From assembly GCA_916613615.1 (NCBI GenBank), contig OU744731.1, positions 60,084,289 to 60,148,288 of the forward strand: a stretch of 64,000 nt of DNA, in the 5' to 3' direction. The stretch is from Steromphala cineraria (Eukaryota; Mollusca; Gastropoda; Trochida; Trochidae). The translations under genes and the position numbers were made by a program. Below are positions 1 through 12,900 of the stretch, in pieces; the first letter of the stretch is position 1; each line of letters begins with the position of its first letter. Below the pieces are notes generated by a model. It was given only the letters and a program-made list of their open reading frames with translations. It ran no database searches and was not told the origin of the DNA.

Positions 1-308
1 TTCACTGATAATTGTACGTTAACGCTAATATAAATGTATTACTTTGATAGATTCAAAAACCTCATTACATAAACCAATCATCCATAGTCAGAGAACAAAT
101 TATATAAACTTACATAAAATCCATTGGCAGCCATTCTTGTGTGAACACTTTTAATTCATTTTGTGTAAGAAAAAGGAATCACATGGCTTAAGTTTACATA
201 ATACATTTGATTGCTTAATGCCTCATTTAGTTTAAATATATTGTGGAACCATTTATTTTCATTTTCATCACCTTATATTCCCCCTAAAACCTGCTACTGC
301 CCCTTTAA
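1..308. mobile_element. MITE family A, right part (cut by window edge)
   Basis: It ends in the terminal sequence tgctactgcccctttaa, and its interior matches the interrupted copy at 5358-7437 (attgtacgttaacg, catccatagtcagag, ccattggcagccatt). The left terminus lies outside the window. Confidence 0.7.
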
Positions 309-2765
309 GAACCAGTTTAAAATACTTACAAACATTTGAGAGCGATTTGGATACATTATAAAGCTTATACTTCTTAATTATGAACAATTTCATTTTCGGT
401 TTATCCGGAACCCTCAATGCAAACAAATGGATAATGAAAATTTAAAAGAAAATTAAACATTGCACAAAATATTATAATAGACAAAGTATTTAAGATTCTC
501 AAATCAAGACATATTTATGTTGTCATCATCAATACATCACTGGGATATTTTCATAAGTAAGACCCTTTTGGCTAATGATAAGACTTGTTTGAAAAATATT
601 TCTTAAACACATTTTTCATAAATGAAACTTTTAAAACATTCATGAAGAACAAATCGATTGAATTTTTTTTAAATGGAAAAAGAGAACATATTTATTTGCA
701 AATTTTAGAGATGCGGGTGAAATATAAAAACAGGTGTAGTTTTGATTTTGATAAAACATGATTTTTTTAGGTATTACATTCTTTAACACAAACTAACATG
801 AAACATACAACACAAAATCTTGCATAATGGTGAATATAATGTATTGCACAAGTTTAGGGAATATCAGATAAAATGTAAAAATATTTGACAACAAGGTCTC
901 ACCAGTTTATTGAAGAAATTGTGAGGACATTTCTAATGGCAGACCTTCATTACTCTTAATTATCAGACCTTTCATTATTACCGGTAAAAAGGATCATACA
1001 AAATCAAAATATTTTCAAGTATGATGTTTGTTAAAAAGAAATGTTCACAGGTTTATGGAGTGCAGATCAAATAACAAAAGAAGAAGAAGAAAAAATTTCG
1101 GTGGAAATTCAAACTGCACAAAAACCAGTCAATTTGAAGTCTAACTATGATGGGTTTTACATACATTTATGGAGAGTGTTTCAAATTGCAAGAAAAATCA
1201 TTTTTTCTGTGGAAATGCAATTTAATATGACAAAATAAGAAGTCAATTTGAAATCTTTAGCTTTGATGTTTTTTTGAGCAAGCCTGAAGAGCATAATTAA
1301 TTAGACTGAAGAGTTTCATTAATTTACTTTCCAAAGAAATAACCTGCCCCTTCACTTTTCACCTACCGTAATTTCTCTTTTAATTCAACCCCAAAATTTT
1401 CAAAAGATTTTCAGAAAATGTCTAGGTGAACTAAATTTCATTTTAGTTCACTCATTCGGCTCTATTGTTGAAATGTTAGATAAATAAGAAAATGTATACA
1501 AATTTAATGTAGTTTTTATAGATGACAACATGATAATGACGGTGGCAATATATATTTGTTATTAAGACATTGTTAGGTATTTATGCTTTCCATTTTTTCA
1601 GCAAATTAAGCAATGATTTTAAGAAATATATAAAAGAATCATAGGAGCATCTTAAAAAACTTTTAACACTACGTTGAAATTTTAGAAGTAATTTGAATTT
1701 GTGACCAAAATATGATCTGGTTGAATTATTGGAGAAGTTGAATTAATGGAGAAAAAACGGTATTACACAAGCATCATGAAACTCATTCAACTGGTAGCAA
1801 TGGATAACAATTTCAATAGCAATATTAACAATATTGGGGCATTTTAAAGATGATGATACAGATTCAGAAAAGTTTGTTTTCATTCATTGGAATAACACAA
1901 AAATAATATTAGATTTTAATTACCTGTAAGGAAGTTTTTAGGAAAGAATTCACATTCAAAAAGATTAGTTTACAATATCTAATTGACATATCACAGCATA
2001 GCTGAAAGATAATACACACTGTAAAATTTAGTTCACTTAACAGTCAAATTTCAAATAATATATTTATACTTGCCTAGGATTATGATTTTAATTCTTGATT
2101 ATTGTCATGGATGATCATATTTATATTTGAATGATAAATCTCATTTCGAAAATCACAAATAGTCAATTTTACAACAATAATGTTGAGCGAAGACAAAATG
2201 AGACAATTTTTACATCAAATACAGACACAAACAAAATTTTATTTCCATGGCAAATAATTCATGATAATATATATATTATCTCCTAGGAGAAAAATTTTGC
2301 ACCACAAACCGTTTGAAAAATATACACTTCTTATCACACCGTAGAATACGCCATCAGACAAGTTCAATTATCTTGTCTGAAACATTTCATAGCATAAATA
2401 TTATCATTATTTTTATCAGCATGTCAAATCTTAAAATTCCGCAAAATATCAAGGATGCTAAAAACTGAGTGTGTAAAAAAGTTACAATATTTGAACATTG
2501 TTTTAAAAGACAGGATAAAATGTCAGCATTTAACATAAGTTAAATCAGAGCAACCTCACAACAGACAAATCTGACCATTTCCTTACTAGATAAAACTAAT
2601 GGCTTACAATCATCTAATGGCAGATCAATTGAGATCAGAAACCTATTCTAAAACCATCTCAATAAAATTATCAGATTAATTATAATTATATTTGAAATAC
2701 AAAATTGCACATTTTTCATAATAGGAATCTGTAATTTTTTTTCCAATTTCATCCAATAGGAACAA
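309..2765. other. 3' flank of gene 1, no gene seen
   Basis: AT-rich sequence without an open frame supported by splice signals or composition. Apart from short A/T runs I see no repeat structure. It may include the distal 3' untranslated region of the minus-strand gene. Confidence 0.5.
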
Positions 2766-2771
2766 TTTATT
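2766..2771 (-). terminator. Candidate polyadenylation signal of gene 1
   Basis: AATAAA on the minus strand about 230 bases after the stop codon. Several other AATAAA matches occur further on in this AT-rich flank, so the choice is tentative. Confidence 0.35.
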
Positions 2772-3001
2772 CCTCTGAACAGAATAACATTTTAATTATT
2801 CTTAAAAAATTTGATTGAATTGGTCAAAGATAACAGTGTAGACAAGAATTCTGCTGGCTTTTACAACTGATAAATTGTTTTGGTTCCTAAACAGACATAT
2901 CTAAGGCATTGAAAGTGATATCACATCAAACAGATGACCATGATTATTTCAATCACAAACACTTATGTCATTGCTAGATCAAACAATAGTTAAAAATCAT
3001 C

Positions 3002-3978
3002 TCATGCTGAGTCCATGGCTGGTTTATTGAGGTGGTATTTGATCTTCTCGATCACTCTGGGAGGTAGCAATCTCACAAATTCCTTGGCAACAGGGTCTGT
3101 TTTCCTACGATTATACAAGATAGTCATTAAGAAAATTGGCTTGACTTTCTTCTGGAAACACGTCTCGACCATATCCGCAGTTTCCCGAGCACGTGACAGC
3201 CGAAGAAATCTCTCTGTGTGTTCCTGACTGTATGCTGTGAATGCATCAGTGGTTCGGTCCTCATGCGATGAATCGTCCACAGAATGTGGCTCAACATAGA
3301 AGAACCTACTCGAAGAGTCCACAGATAGATTGTATGTATTGTCTGATCTAAAGGAAAGGGGAGTAATTAGTGTTGACCTAGATAATCGGTCTGATATACA
3401 CGATATCAACTGTTTGTTGAGTGGCAGGGGGTTTGTCTTGAGACCGTGATCGTCTGACTGAGTAAAATCACTTGGCGGACTCTGTCGGGGGAAATGAGCA
3501 TCAAATCTTGCACCTCTTGAGTTTTGATTGTCGTCTATTTGATTCCTGGTGTGATCGTCAGATAAAGAAGTTTCACATACTTTATCACTATCATATTCAT
3601 CACTAACAGTTCTATTCCTTGAACCACCTTCACTCACATCCAGTTTGAGCCTCCTAAGTTCACTTGAGCCTGACCCACTAAAGGTTGACCCTGATGAAAC
3701 AAGATGGCCGCCAGTGCCGTCTGCTACTGCAGATTGACTCCCTTCATTTCTATTGACTTCTGCAACAGTGCGACTCCCTGGAACAGGGGTTGCCCCTCCG
3801 CTAGACGCACTGCTCTCCTCTGTGTGAGAGCTAAAGCTGGTTCTGGAGTCCCCTCCCTCAGGGGATGTGGTGGGGGTGTGTTGATCGTCAAACGGGGCCG
3901 TACCTTCGAACTGGGTGTGGATACTCACCTCGGGGTACCCCGACACTCCCTGGGTGGGGGTTACCGATCTGCTGTCAT
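3002..3978 (-). CDS. Exon 29, Ser-rich tail and stop codon (residues 1459-1783)
   Basis: 977 bases including TGA at 3002-3004, acceptor aattgcag, phase 1 in. The first 230 residues are Ser/Thr/Asp-rich and probably disordered. The last 75 are helical: a basic segment (ERFLRLSRARETADMVETC) and then KTDPVAKEFVRLLPPRVIEK. The A-K-E-F-V-x-L string recalls the Munc13 C terminus, which could be a remnant of a lost C2 module or chance. Confidence 0.9.
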
Positions 3979-6900
3979 CTGCAATTGAAATTTTTATTGA
4001 TTGGCTTGTTTTGAATTATTATCCCCAGCCACAATGCATTAAAGTACAATTATCAGTAAAAATGTTAGAATATAAAATAATCAAAAAACGTGCTACTGCC
4101 CCTTTAAGATTTAAGAATTTTACCAAATAGTTGATTTTTACTGATAAGTGTATGTTAATGCTAAATGTATCATTTTGATAGTTTCAAAAATGTCATAACA
4201 CAAACCATTTTTCATGCTTATGTGATGTAAAATGATTTTGGATAATAAATAGAATTTCACCCTTGTGTCTTCTCATATCAAATATATCAACACTTGTTGA
4301 TGAAAGTAAAATATCCTCAGCAAGCCTTGGATATTTGTGTTGATATATTTGATATGAGAAGACATGAGGGTGAGATTCCTCATATACCTGTAACGTCCTC
4401 GAGGTCGGTGATGTAGTGCAGATCCAGCAGCTTGTAGATGATCTCGATCACCGTCTCCTTGGAGAAGGACTGACCTCGCTCCACCATTGCTGGCTCTGAG
4501 TCAAAGAACAGAGACAACATTGACAAGGTCTCAGAATCAACTCAAATGACAAGGTCAGATTCATTGAATGGAGGGAATCAGATCTCTTTTGAATGTGAGG
4601 AGTAAAGTTATGGCCGGAAATCAAGATGAATAAGGTCTGAAAATCAACGCTAGCAACAAGGGCAGACCTGAATACCATAATCAGAATCCATCTGAATTAC
4701 AGAAGGAGGAATTAGACTCAATATCATTATGAGAGTCAAATTCTATTCAAAGTATCGTAGTTGAGACATTAGAAAGAAAGAATTCCTCATCAAAATATGA
4801 AAGTATAACTGACCTATCCTGTAGAAGAGATCCCTGTGTCTGAAGATCCACCTGACCAGATCCTTGCCCGAGAAACACTTGCGGAACCGCTGTAGGTCAC
4901 GCTGTATCTTTTGTACTATCACAGTGGGGGCAGGTTTCACTATCTCGTGGGGGAACATTCCTCTCTCACTTAGTGAGAACTGGGAAATAAAGTTTGAAAG
5001 CAAATCTGATGAAACAATATCTAAGGATTGACAAATTTGGATTTCAATCTACTAAGACTTTTTAAAGAAATTTATTCAATTGAGGGTGATTAACTATTAT
5101 GAAAAAAAAATTCATATTATCTGCACTCTTTATTGTGATATGTTGCAGATATAAATCTGTATACTTACATCTTTGAGTTTGCTGTAGACTGCGAGTAGAT
5201 GGTGAGTAGACAGCGTGTAGAGCTGTAGCTTGAAGATGAGGTCATCCTGTAATATAAAGTAACTTTGAAACAGAATGTAAAAATGTTTGATGTGTCCATT
5301 GTGAATGAAGGAATGGTTAGATTGGATCCAATTCAATTAATATTATATCTGATCCTATTAAGGGGCAGTAGCGTTTTTTGATAATTTTATATTTAAAATA
5401 TTTCACTGATAATTGTAAGGTAATGTTTAATGTATTATTTTGACATTGTCAAAAATGTCATTACACAAGCCAATCATCCATGGTCAGAGGACAAAGTATG
5501 AAGATTCACATAAAATCCATTGGCGGCCATTTTGTGTGAACACCTTTAATTCATTTTGTGTACAAAAAAGGAATCGCATGGCTAAACTTTACGTTATATA
5601 TTTGAATTATTACTGCTTCATTTAGTTTAAATACATTGTCTTTTCATTGGAACCATTAATTTTCATTTCCCGACATCACCTTATATTCGGGTTATAGTCA
5701 AAATGGCCACAGGTACAAAATGGCCACAAAACAGTAGAGTCAAAATGGCCACAAAAAAAGTCAAAATGGCCACAAACCACTAGTCAAAATGGCCATACTG
5801 AAAAGTCAAAATGGCCACAAGTCATAGTCAAAATGGCCACAAGTCATAGTCTAAATGAAAAAGAAATATTACTGAAATAATTAAAGACCATTAGCATTAT
5901 CTTTATGTTGCACTCGCTTGGGGTGAATTCAGACATTTGCATTGATTAATAATTATGGAATAATTATAGTTTGAAGGTATAAATGTAAATAGTTAAATGC
6001 ACATTGTTATCTTAATATATTATTTTGATATCACCAAAACTTAAAATATATATATATTTATTTATTTAAATAATTTAGTTTTGGTTTTACTTGTATGATG
6101 AAATGTACATGTGAATGACAACGATCCTATCCTTTAAAACTTGGAAAAGCCTTTAATATCATAAATTGTTTTTATTTCAATTTTGTCATGACATCATGAA
6201 CGAATGTTTAATTAATCAAATCAGTTATGTAGACATATGACTGCAGGGTCACCTGTATTCTCACAGATCAGAACAGTAGCAACCAAGTAGCATGCCTTCT
6301 ATGCCAGAAGCCTGGCAGGACAAAGTTTAATCCCTAATAGATTGGATTAATTAGCTTACGTAACGGTAATTGATTAATTAGCGGTTAACAAGATAATCTC
6401 CTATTTGCCTGGGGGCACAATTGCTTCTGTTTTTGAAAACTTTATAAGGATGATGGAGATACATGTATCTAAAATGGATATAACAGAATATCATTTGTAA
6501 TAAATTATCTGCAGACTATAGTAGGTTTTAAAATATTTGATAATTTTTCAAATCATCATCTGTTGATTAATTAATTCTAGCAGTAATGATGACAATAAGT
6601 TCATTCACCATTTTAAGGAGTCGGAAATGAACTCCCAAAAAAGTTCAGGATATTTGATAAATTTTTAACTATGAATGAAGATATTTGTCATGATTGACCA
6701 CCTGAACAATCTTTTATCATATAGACATAATATCTATTACATATTTTGACCGATATGTATGCCCCTAATGTTATTTTTAAGAAACTGTTTAGATCTAGCA
6801 ATATATAAAGAAAGTTGAAAATGATTTGAACTGTTCCTCAATTTCCTACAATAATGTATTTGGATATTTCATTTTCAATGAAAGCACATTGTTATCATAA

Positions 6901-9900
6901 TTGTTAACCAAAAACAAATTGTTCTGACTTACGTCAGGGCCACGCATTACTGGACTGGATATCGAGATATGTCTATCCTATTAATTGAACAAGTGAATTG
7001 CAGTGCTATCAACACCAAAATATTATGTATCATAAAATGTCAAGGAGGTACCTTGATAACTTTTGATTAAACAACAACAACAACAACAACAACAACTATA
7101 ACAATAACAACAACTACAACAACATAGTTTATTACAGTGTCAAGTGTTACATTGATTACAAACAACCAATGCAACTAGTTTACCTCATCGCAAATGAAAG
7201 AAACATAAAATATTTCTACTATGTTTTTCCAATTAATAAAAGTTTTTATATGGCCATTTTGACTAGGACCTGTGGCCATTTTCACTTTTCAGTTTGTCCA
7301 TTTTGACTAGGACCTATGGCCATTTTGACTTTTTAGTGTGGCCATTTTGACTTGGGGGTCTGTGGCCATTTTGTCGTTGTGGCCATTTTGACCTGCACCC
7401 TTATATTCCCCCTAAATATGTGCTACTGCCCCTTTAAAAATCATATATAATGTTTCAATATTAAAATTTGCAACATGGAACTGAGCTTCTTTTAAGTATA
7501 CTGCAGAGTTTTTCTTGAGAAGCAAAAGATTTTCTAAAATTTAACTCACAGCTTGAGATAGCAGTAAGTTCCTTGTAATTCCCTTGCCAAAGTTGTTCAT
7601 GAACTTCAATAAGTGCTGAAACAAAGAGTTGTTTAAATAAAAGTGAGTTAGTGAGTTATTATTTGGCCAGTCTAAGTAAACCTAGCCTCAAAATTATCCG
7701 TTCCACTCATATATTGAGTCTAGAAAGACCTAGTAGAGGGTCGGGTCAGCCGACCTTTCTGCGACCTATGACCCTCCAACGTTATACGTGCGAAGGCAGA
7801 CTATTGTTGCTTGGTAAGATGAGTTCTGATTGGTCAATTCATTACGTGGGCTGACGCGACCCTCTACTAGACCTTTCTTGACTCAGTACAAACGGATAAT
7901 TTTGAGGCAAGTTTTACTTAGACTGTTATTTGGCAACACTAGGGCAATATCTCTGGCATTTGTGGCAATGTTTTTTCTAAAGCACTTTAACACATAGAAA
8001 CAATTTTTGTTTGACTTATATGCTTAAAAAATTATTTCTTCTAAAAAAAAATCAAGATTTAGTATGTCAGTATTTTAATTTTACGCGCAAACAAATACTA
8101 AAAACTAAATGTATTTTGTAGCTATTCATGATTTGTGTCTGTATACAAATTGTCTTTCTTAACACTTACATGGACACACAGGTTATCTACCTGGTAATTG
8201 GTTTGACAGATTGAGGATACACAATTTACTAAATATTTTTCAACAATTCTAAGATGATAATCTATACATAGAGTTAACAAGTTTTAAGAAGGAGATAAAG
8301 TCAATATTATGGATATACAACTTCTTTATTCAAGTTTGCGACGTTTCGACATAGATACTAATGTCGTTCTCAAGCAAGTGATGAGCAAGTTTTAAGAGTC
8401 ATAAGCTAATATCAATGTATGGTACGACTATCTTAGCGCTAAGAGAGCTTCGAAAATGTCAAATGTTATGTTCTGAACCTCCTACAACTCACAGTGAGAG
8501 CCTGTAGAATGGTTTGGGGCCAGCTGCCGATCACTGCCTCGTCCGTCCTCAACTTGTCAGCTTCAACCTCTAGATCCTGGACATCACAACAGTTGACAAG
8601 AATATAAGTGACTGACAAAAAATTTATATTTCACTAATAATAATAATAACATTTTATCATCCTCAGTACGTGTTGGAAATTTGTTTCGTGCCTAGGCACC
8701 CGGCAGCCACGGTGCAGCGCCAGTTAAGTCGTTGTGTTTAACAATGCTGAGTGTCAAGCAAGACAGCAACAACTCCAACCTTTAATCGTTTTTAGGTATG
8801 ACGCGACCGAGAATCAAACCCCGGTCTTCCGGGTGACGAGCGGACACTCTGAGCTACGTCCCCGGTAAAATGATAAAGTAATATTCCATGTGAATACCAA
8901 AATTTAACCGACAAGAAACTAACAAGGGGTGTACCAGCAAAACATACAAATGACACAAGGGCGACTTTTTCAAGAATTTTAAGTTATGTTATGCGAGTAG
9001 GTCCCCCTCTTCATTAGTGGATATGCACCGCCCTTTATTTGTGATGAACATATTTGATAAGATTACTCATATTCCACAAATTAAAAGATAACTTATAAAT
9101 ATGAATGAAACAATTTTAAACATAATTACCAATACTTCACATGAATTAAATTTGACAAAGATCCTTATGTCACTTTAACCTGATGTTACAGCCACAAGCA
9201 CTTGAGGCATGTGTATTGCTCATATACTATATAAAACAAGGCTTGTCAGTTGATTCCCGCAATATAAACATTTAAATAACATATTCTTTTGGTGACATCG
9301 GCTACATATTGCCTGTTACGTGTTCCAAAATGCCTTATCTTTCATTCGACATTGATCTTACATGTATGTCATCCTCAAAATTGGAGCAAATTAGCGTTAA
9401 TTGAACTAGGCGAGTCTTACAGAGTCATCACAAGATGGCAGTGTTCCAAACAGTGTCAAAAGGCCCGACCTCCTCTCTCATTGGGCCAAAAGCCCAAACA
9501 TACAAATGGTGACCAACGAGACAGGAGGCTGCAACCTTTTGACTCCATATATGGGCACTGCCGTCTGTGTCATAAATACAAGTAAACCGAAACATGATGC
9601 GTTGAGCAGGTGAGTGCTTAATTCCGGTGGACTGCAGTCATATAGCCAGTCAAAATATTTACCAGAATACAATTCAACTTCTGGTGAAAACAACAACAAA
9701 GTCAAAGAGCCTGTCCCGGGATTTACATATATTATGACTTAGCACAGAAGAGTAAAGTGTATGGCTTCCCCCTGCCCTTAACCTCCCGATACCTACGCCA
9801 ATGAGTATTTATTGCTAAAACCTGAAATGTTAGAGTCAGTCACCTGCACCAGGAAGTTCCAAAGACACTCTATGTCACACCCGCGCGAGTTTTATGGCCT

Positions 9901-12900
9901 CTAACCAAGGTGGGTTTTAGACAGCCAATAATTACGTTGTCTTAATGAAAGTTTAATTAAAGGTGGCTATTGAACAAATTAACAAAAATCAAGTTTATAT
10001 TTTGTTGAAAAATCGTTGAATGAAATTCGAGAAGTGGTAAAAGTGGTATATTATGACTTGGCACAGGAGAGTATAGTGTATGGCTTCCCTCTGTTTATAA
10101 CTTAACCTCTTCCTCCCGATTCCTACACCAATGAGTAGCTATTGCTAAAACCTGAAATGTTCGAGTGAGTCACCTGCACAAGGAAGATCCAGAGACACTC
10201 GAGGACCTGGTGGAAGCAGTTCTTGTAAAGCCAGCCACTAAGGTTCTGCAGGTACGTCTGGAGAAAGCTGGTGACCGGTTTTAGACAGTCCTGGATGGTG
10301 ACCTGGTCCGGCTTGAGTTGTAGCAGCAGTCGCAGGGCGTCGTGGAGGAACAGATTCAGCTGAAGACAGATCAGACGTGAACATTTCACGCAATAAGGAG
10401 AAGCGGGACGTTTATCATTTGAATTGAGGAAAATGGATTTAGAAGTTTACATAATTGTTTACACGATCCTGGTCGGACCCCAATGGCTTGGTGTTTTACG
10501 ACATATTCCCATCCCTTAAATATTACTAGGTAAAGAGTTTAATTACTATGTACCCACCCTGTAGGCAATGAGTCTGCACATGGCCTTGAGAACAGCTAGG
10601 TCGCATATACTTGCGTTTACTCAGCTAACCAATCACAATCAGCCGACAAAAGCCTTTGATATCGTAGCTTGGGGCAAGTAACTACTGTTAACCATGCTTC
10701 TAATCGCTAACGGTCTTATAAGCGGAGCAATGTGATTGCTTTGCTGAAGACTGGGTTTCCACTGCACTAACAGGTAAAAAACATGCCAGACAGGGGATGT
10801 GGTCAGACCTAGTGTAGAGGATTTAATATCTCTGTAGAGCTAATATATGGAACATTTTATTACTTTTATTTAATCACATTTATGAAATGACTGGATGACT
10901 TTATGCTTTTATTCTCTGCTATTTTACAACATATTCCAATCATTTTATCATGCTAGAAAAAGTGTTTCGGTCTCCTGTACCCATCCTGTAAGCGATGAGT
11001 CTGCACATGGATTTGAGAACCGCTATGAGATGACTTGATGACTTTAGTATTATGTGCTAGATAAAGTGTTTAGATCCCCTGAACCCACCCTGTAAGCGAT
11101 GAGTCTGCACATGGCCTTGAGAACAGATATGAGATGACTCTGATGGGGGTCCAGCAACTTCAAGCTGAGCGGGGAGCTGGGGCGGGGGACGTCCATGAAA
11201 ATACTTCCCGTTTCCTCTCGCTCAAACTCTACCTGCTCTTCTGCCATAAAATCTGGAGAGACAGTTAACACATTTAAACATCATGACTTGACAAAGACAG
11301 CATTTCCTAAAAGCATGAGTGTCAGGAATGACAATTGAGTTTTTAACATGTGAAATTCAATAAATTAATGTAGAGTAGTGGTTATCTATGAATATGAACT
11401 ACAGTTTGGACATAGGGACTCTAGTACTCATGCCTGAGTCGGGTAAGACTCTAGTCAATGTTTTGTACTCGAGGTCTCAGGGACTTGAAAAATTGAGATC
11501 CTTGGCCGACCAACAATTTTACATGATATCGTTGATAAAGAAAAGATACTGAGTACTCGCGTCCGACCCCTCAAGTACTGAAATTTTGTTGTTGACCCAT
11601 GGAAGCCCTAGGATCAACCAAAATTTGATCAGCCAGAAATTGCCATCTCCGGACTGTGTTCTTGTATGTGTATTGGCAGTGGACTCTGGTTGTGCAACGA
11701 TATTTGAATCGATATCATAAGTCAGCCACTAATAGGTCAGCCATTGACTTATCAACATTACTCAATTTTCTCCTTCATAAATTAAAGGGTGATTTCTGTT
11801 TCTGTATATTCTGAACCTACCTGCAGTGGAGTAGCAGCTCTCTCGTCCTGACCGAGTCTGAGCTTTCTTCACCAGGTCCTCGAAACATGGCCACGCGTCC
11901 TTCTCTCCGAACATGCTGGCCAGTCGCCGCTCGTACAACTCAAGGAACCTCAACATGGCCGACACGTTGTTCACACGCGTACACATCTGTAGGAATCAAC
12001 ATTTAATCAAATAATAATCTGAATACTTAATCTCACGCATAACCAATTTTAATTCTGATTCAACGAAGACATGTAAAAATGAAATCTGAAGAAGCTGAAA
12101 ATCCCAAAAAGCACATCTACACATGCTAACTGATACACATACAGTTTTAGAGTCAAGAAATAAAATGCAAAGTTCTGTTTCCATACAAACTACCAAAAAA
12201 CCTGGAGAAGTTGAAAATCCCTAAAGACAGATATCACATGCTGACTGACCAAGTTTCATTGAGATAGTTGTGGAGTTATGATTACTGACAAACGGATGGA
12301 CAGATGGAAGGACGGGCAATGACCATACCCTCCAGTATTCCGTTCTGCTTGGATAATAAAAAGTTGTCATTTGAAAGAGAAAGACAGATAAAACGTCTGG
12401 TCACGTATAGGGGTGAAACAGTATGCTTGAGCTTCGGTTCGGTGCGTATTGCTGTACAGAACCCTCGTTTGGTACATTTTCGGTTTGGTATGAAACCAAG
12501 AATGCACATTAAGATCAAAATAAATTGTTGCGAATGTTTACTTCCGGGAAAATGGCAACAGGTATCGTTACCACTTCGAAACTTGAATACTTTTAATGGT
12601 AATAAATCAAATTTTTCTTGTCATAGACTTTTTAAATAAATATAATTGGTTTTTAAGTTATCAAAAGATCATTTGGACACAAATTAAATATGCCGTACGA
12701 ACCAAAAATTCATGTTAATATACGGTACATAAACATAAAATACTGCAGTTCAACTACTGTAGTAGTGAACCATTGCACCCCTAATGACATACCTGTTGAG
12801 TGATTGGTTCATGTCTGTCACACAGGTAGGAAGTCTGCTTGTTGATGTACTGTGTACAGTTGCCCGACCCCTCCACCTCGTGGCGACACCCCCAGATCAG

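Larger units (their letters stand above)
5358..7437. mobile_element. MITE family A copy interrupted by a larger element
   Basis: Starts ttaaggggcagtagc and ends tgctactgcccctttaa, complementary termini of about 17 bases. The interior agrees with the copies at 46037, 50204 and 54121. It is split at 5689-7398 by a nested insertion. Confidence 0.75.
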
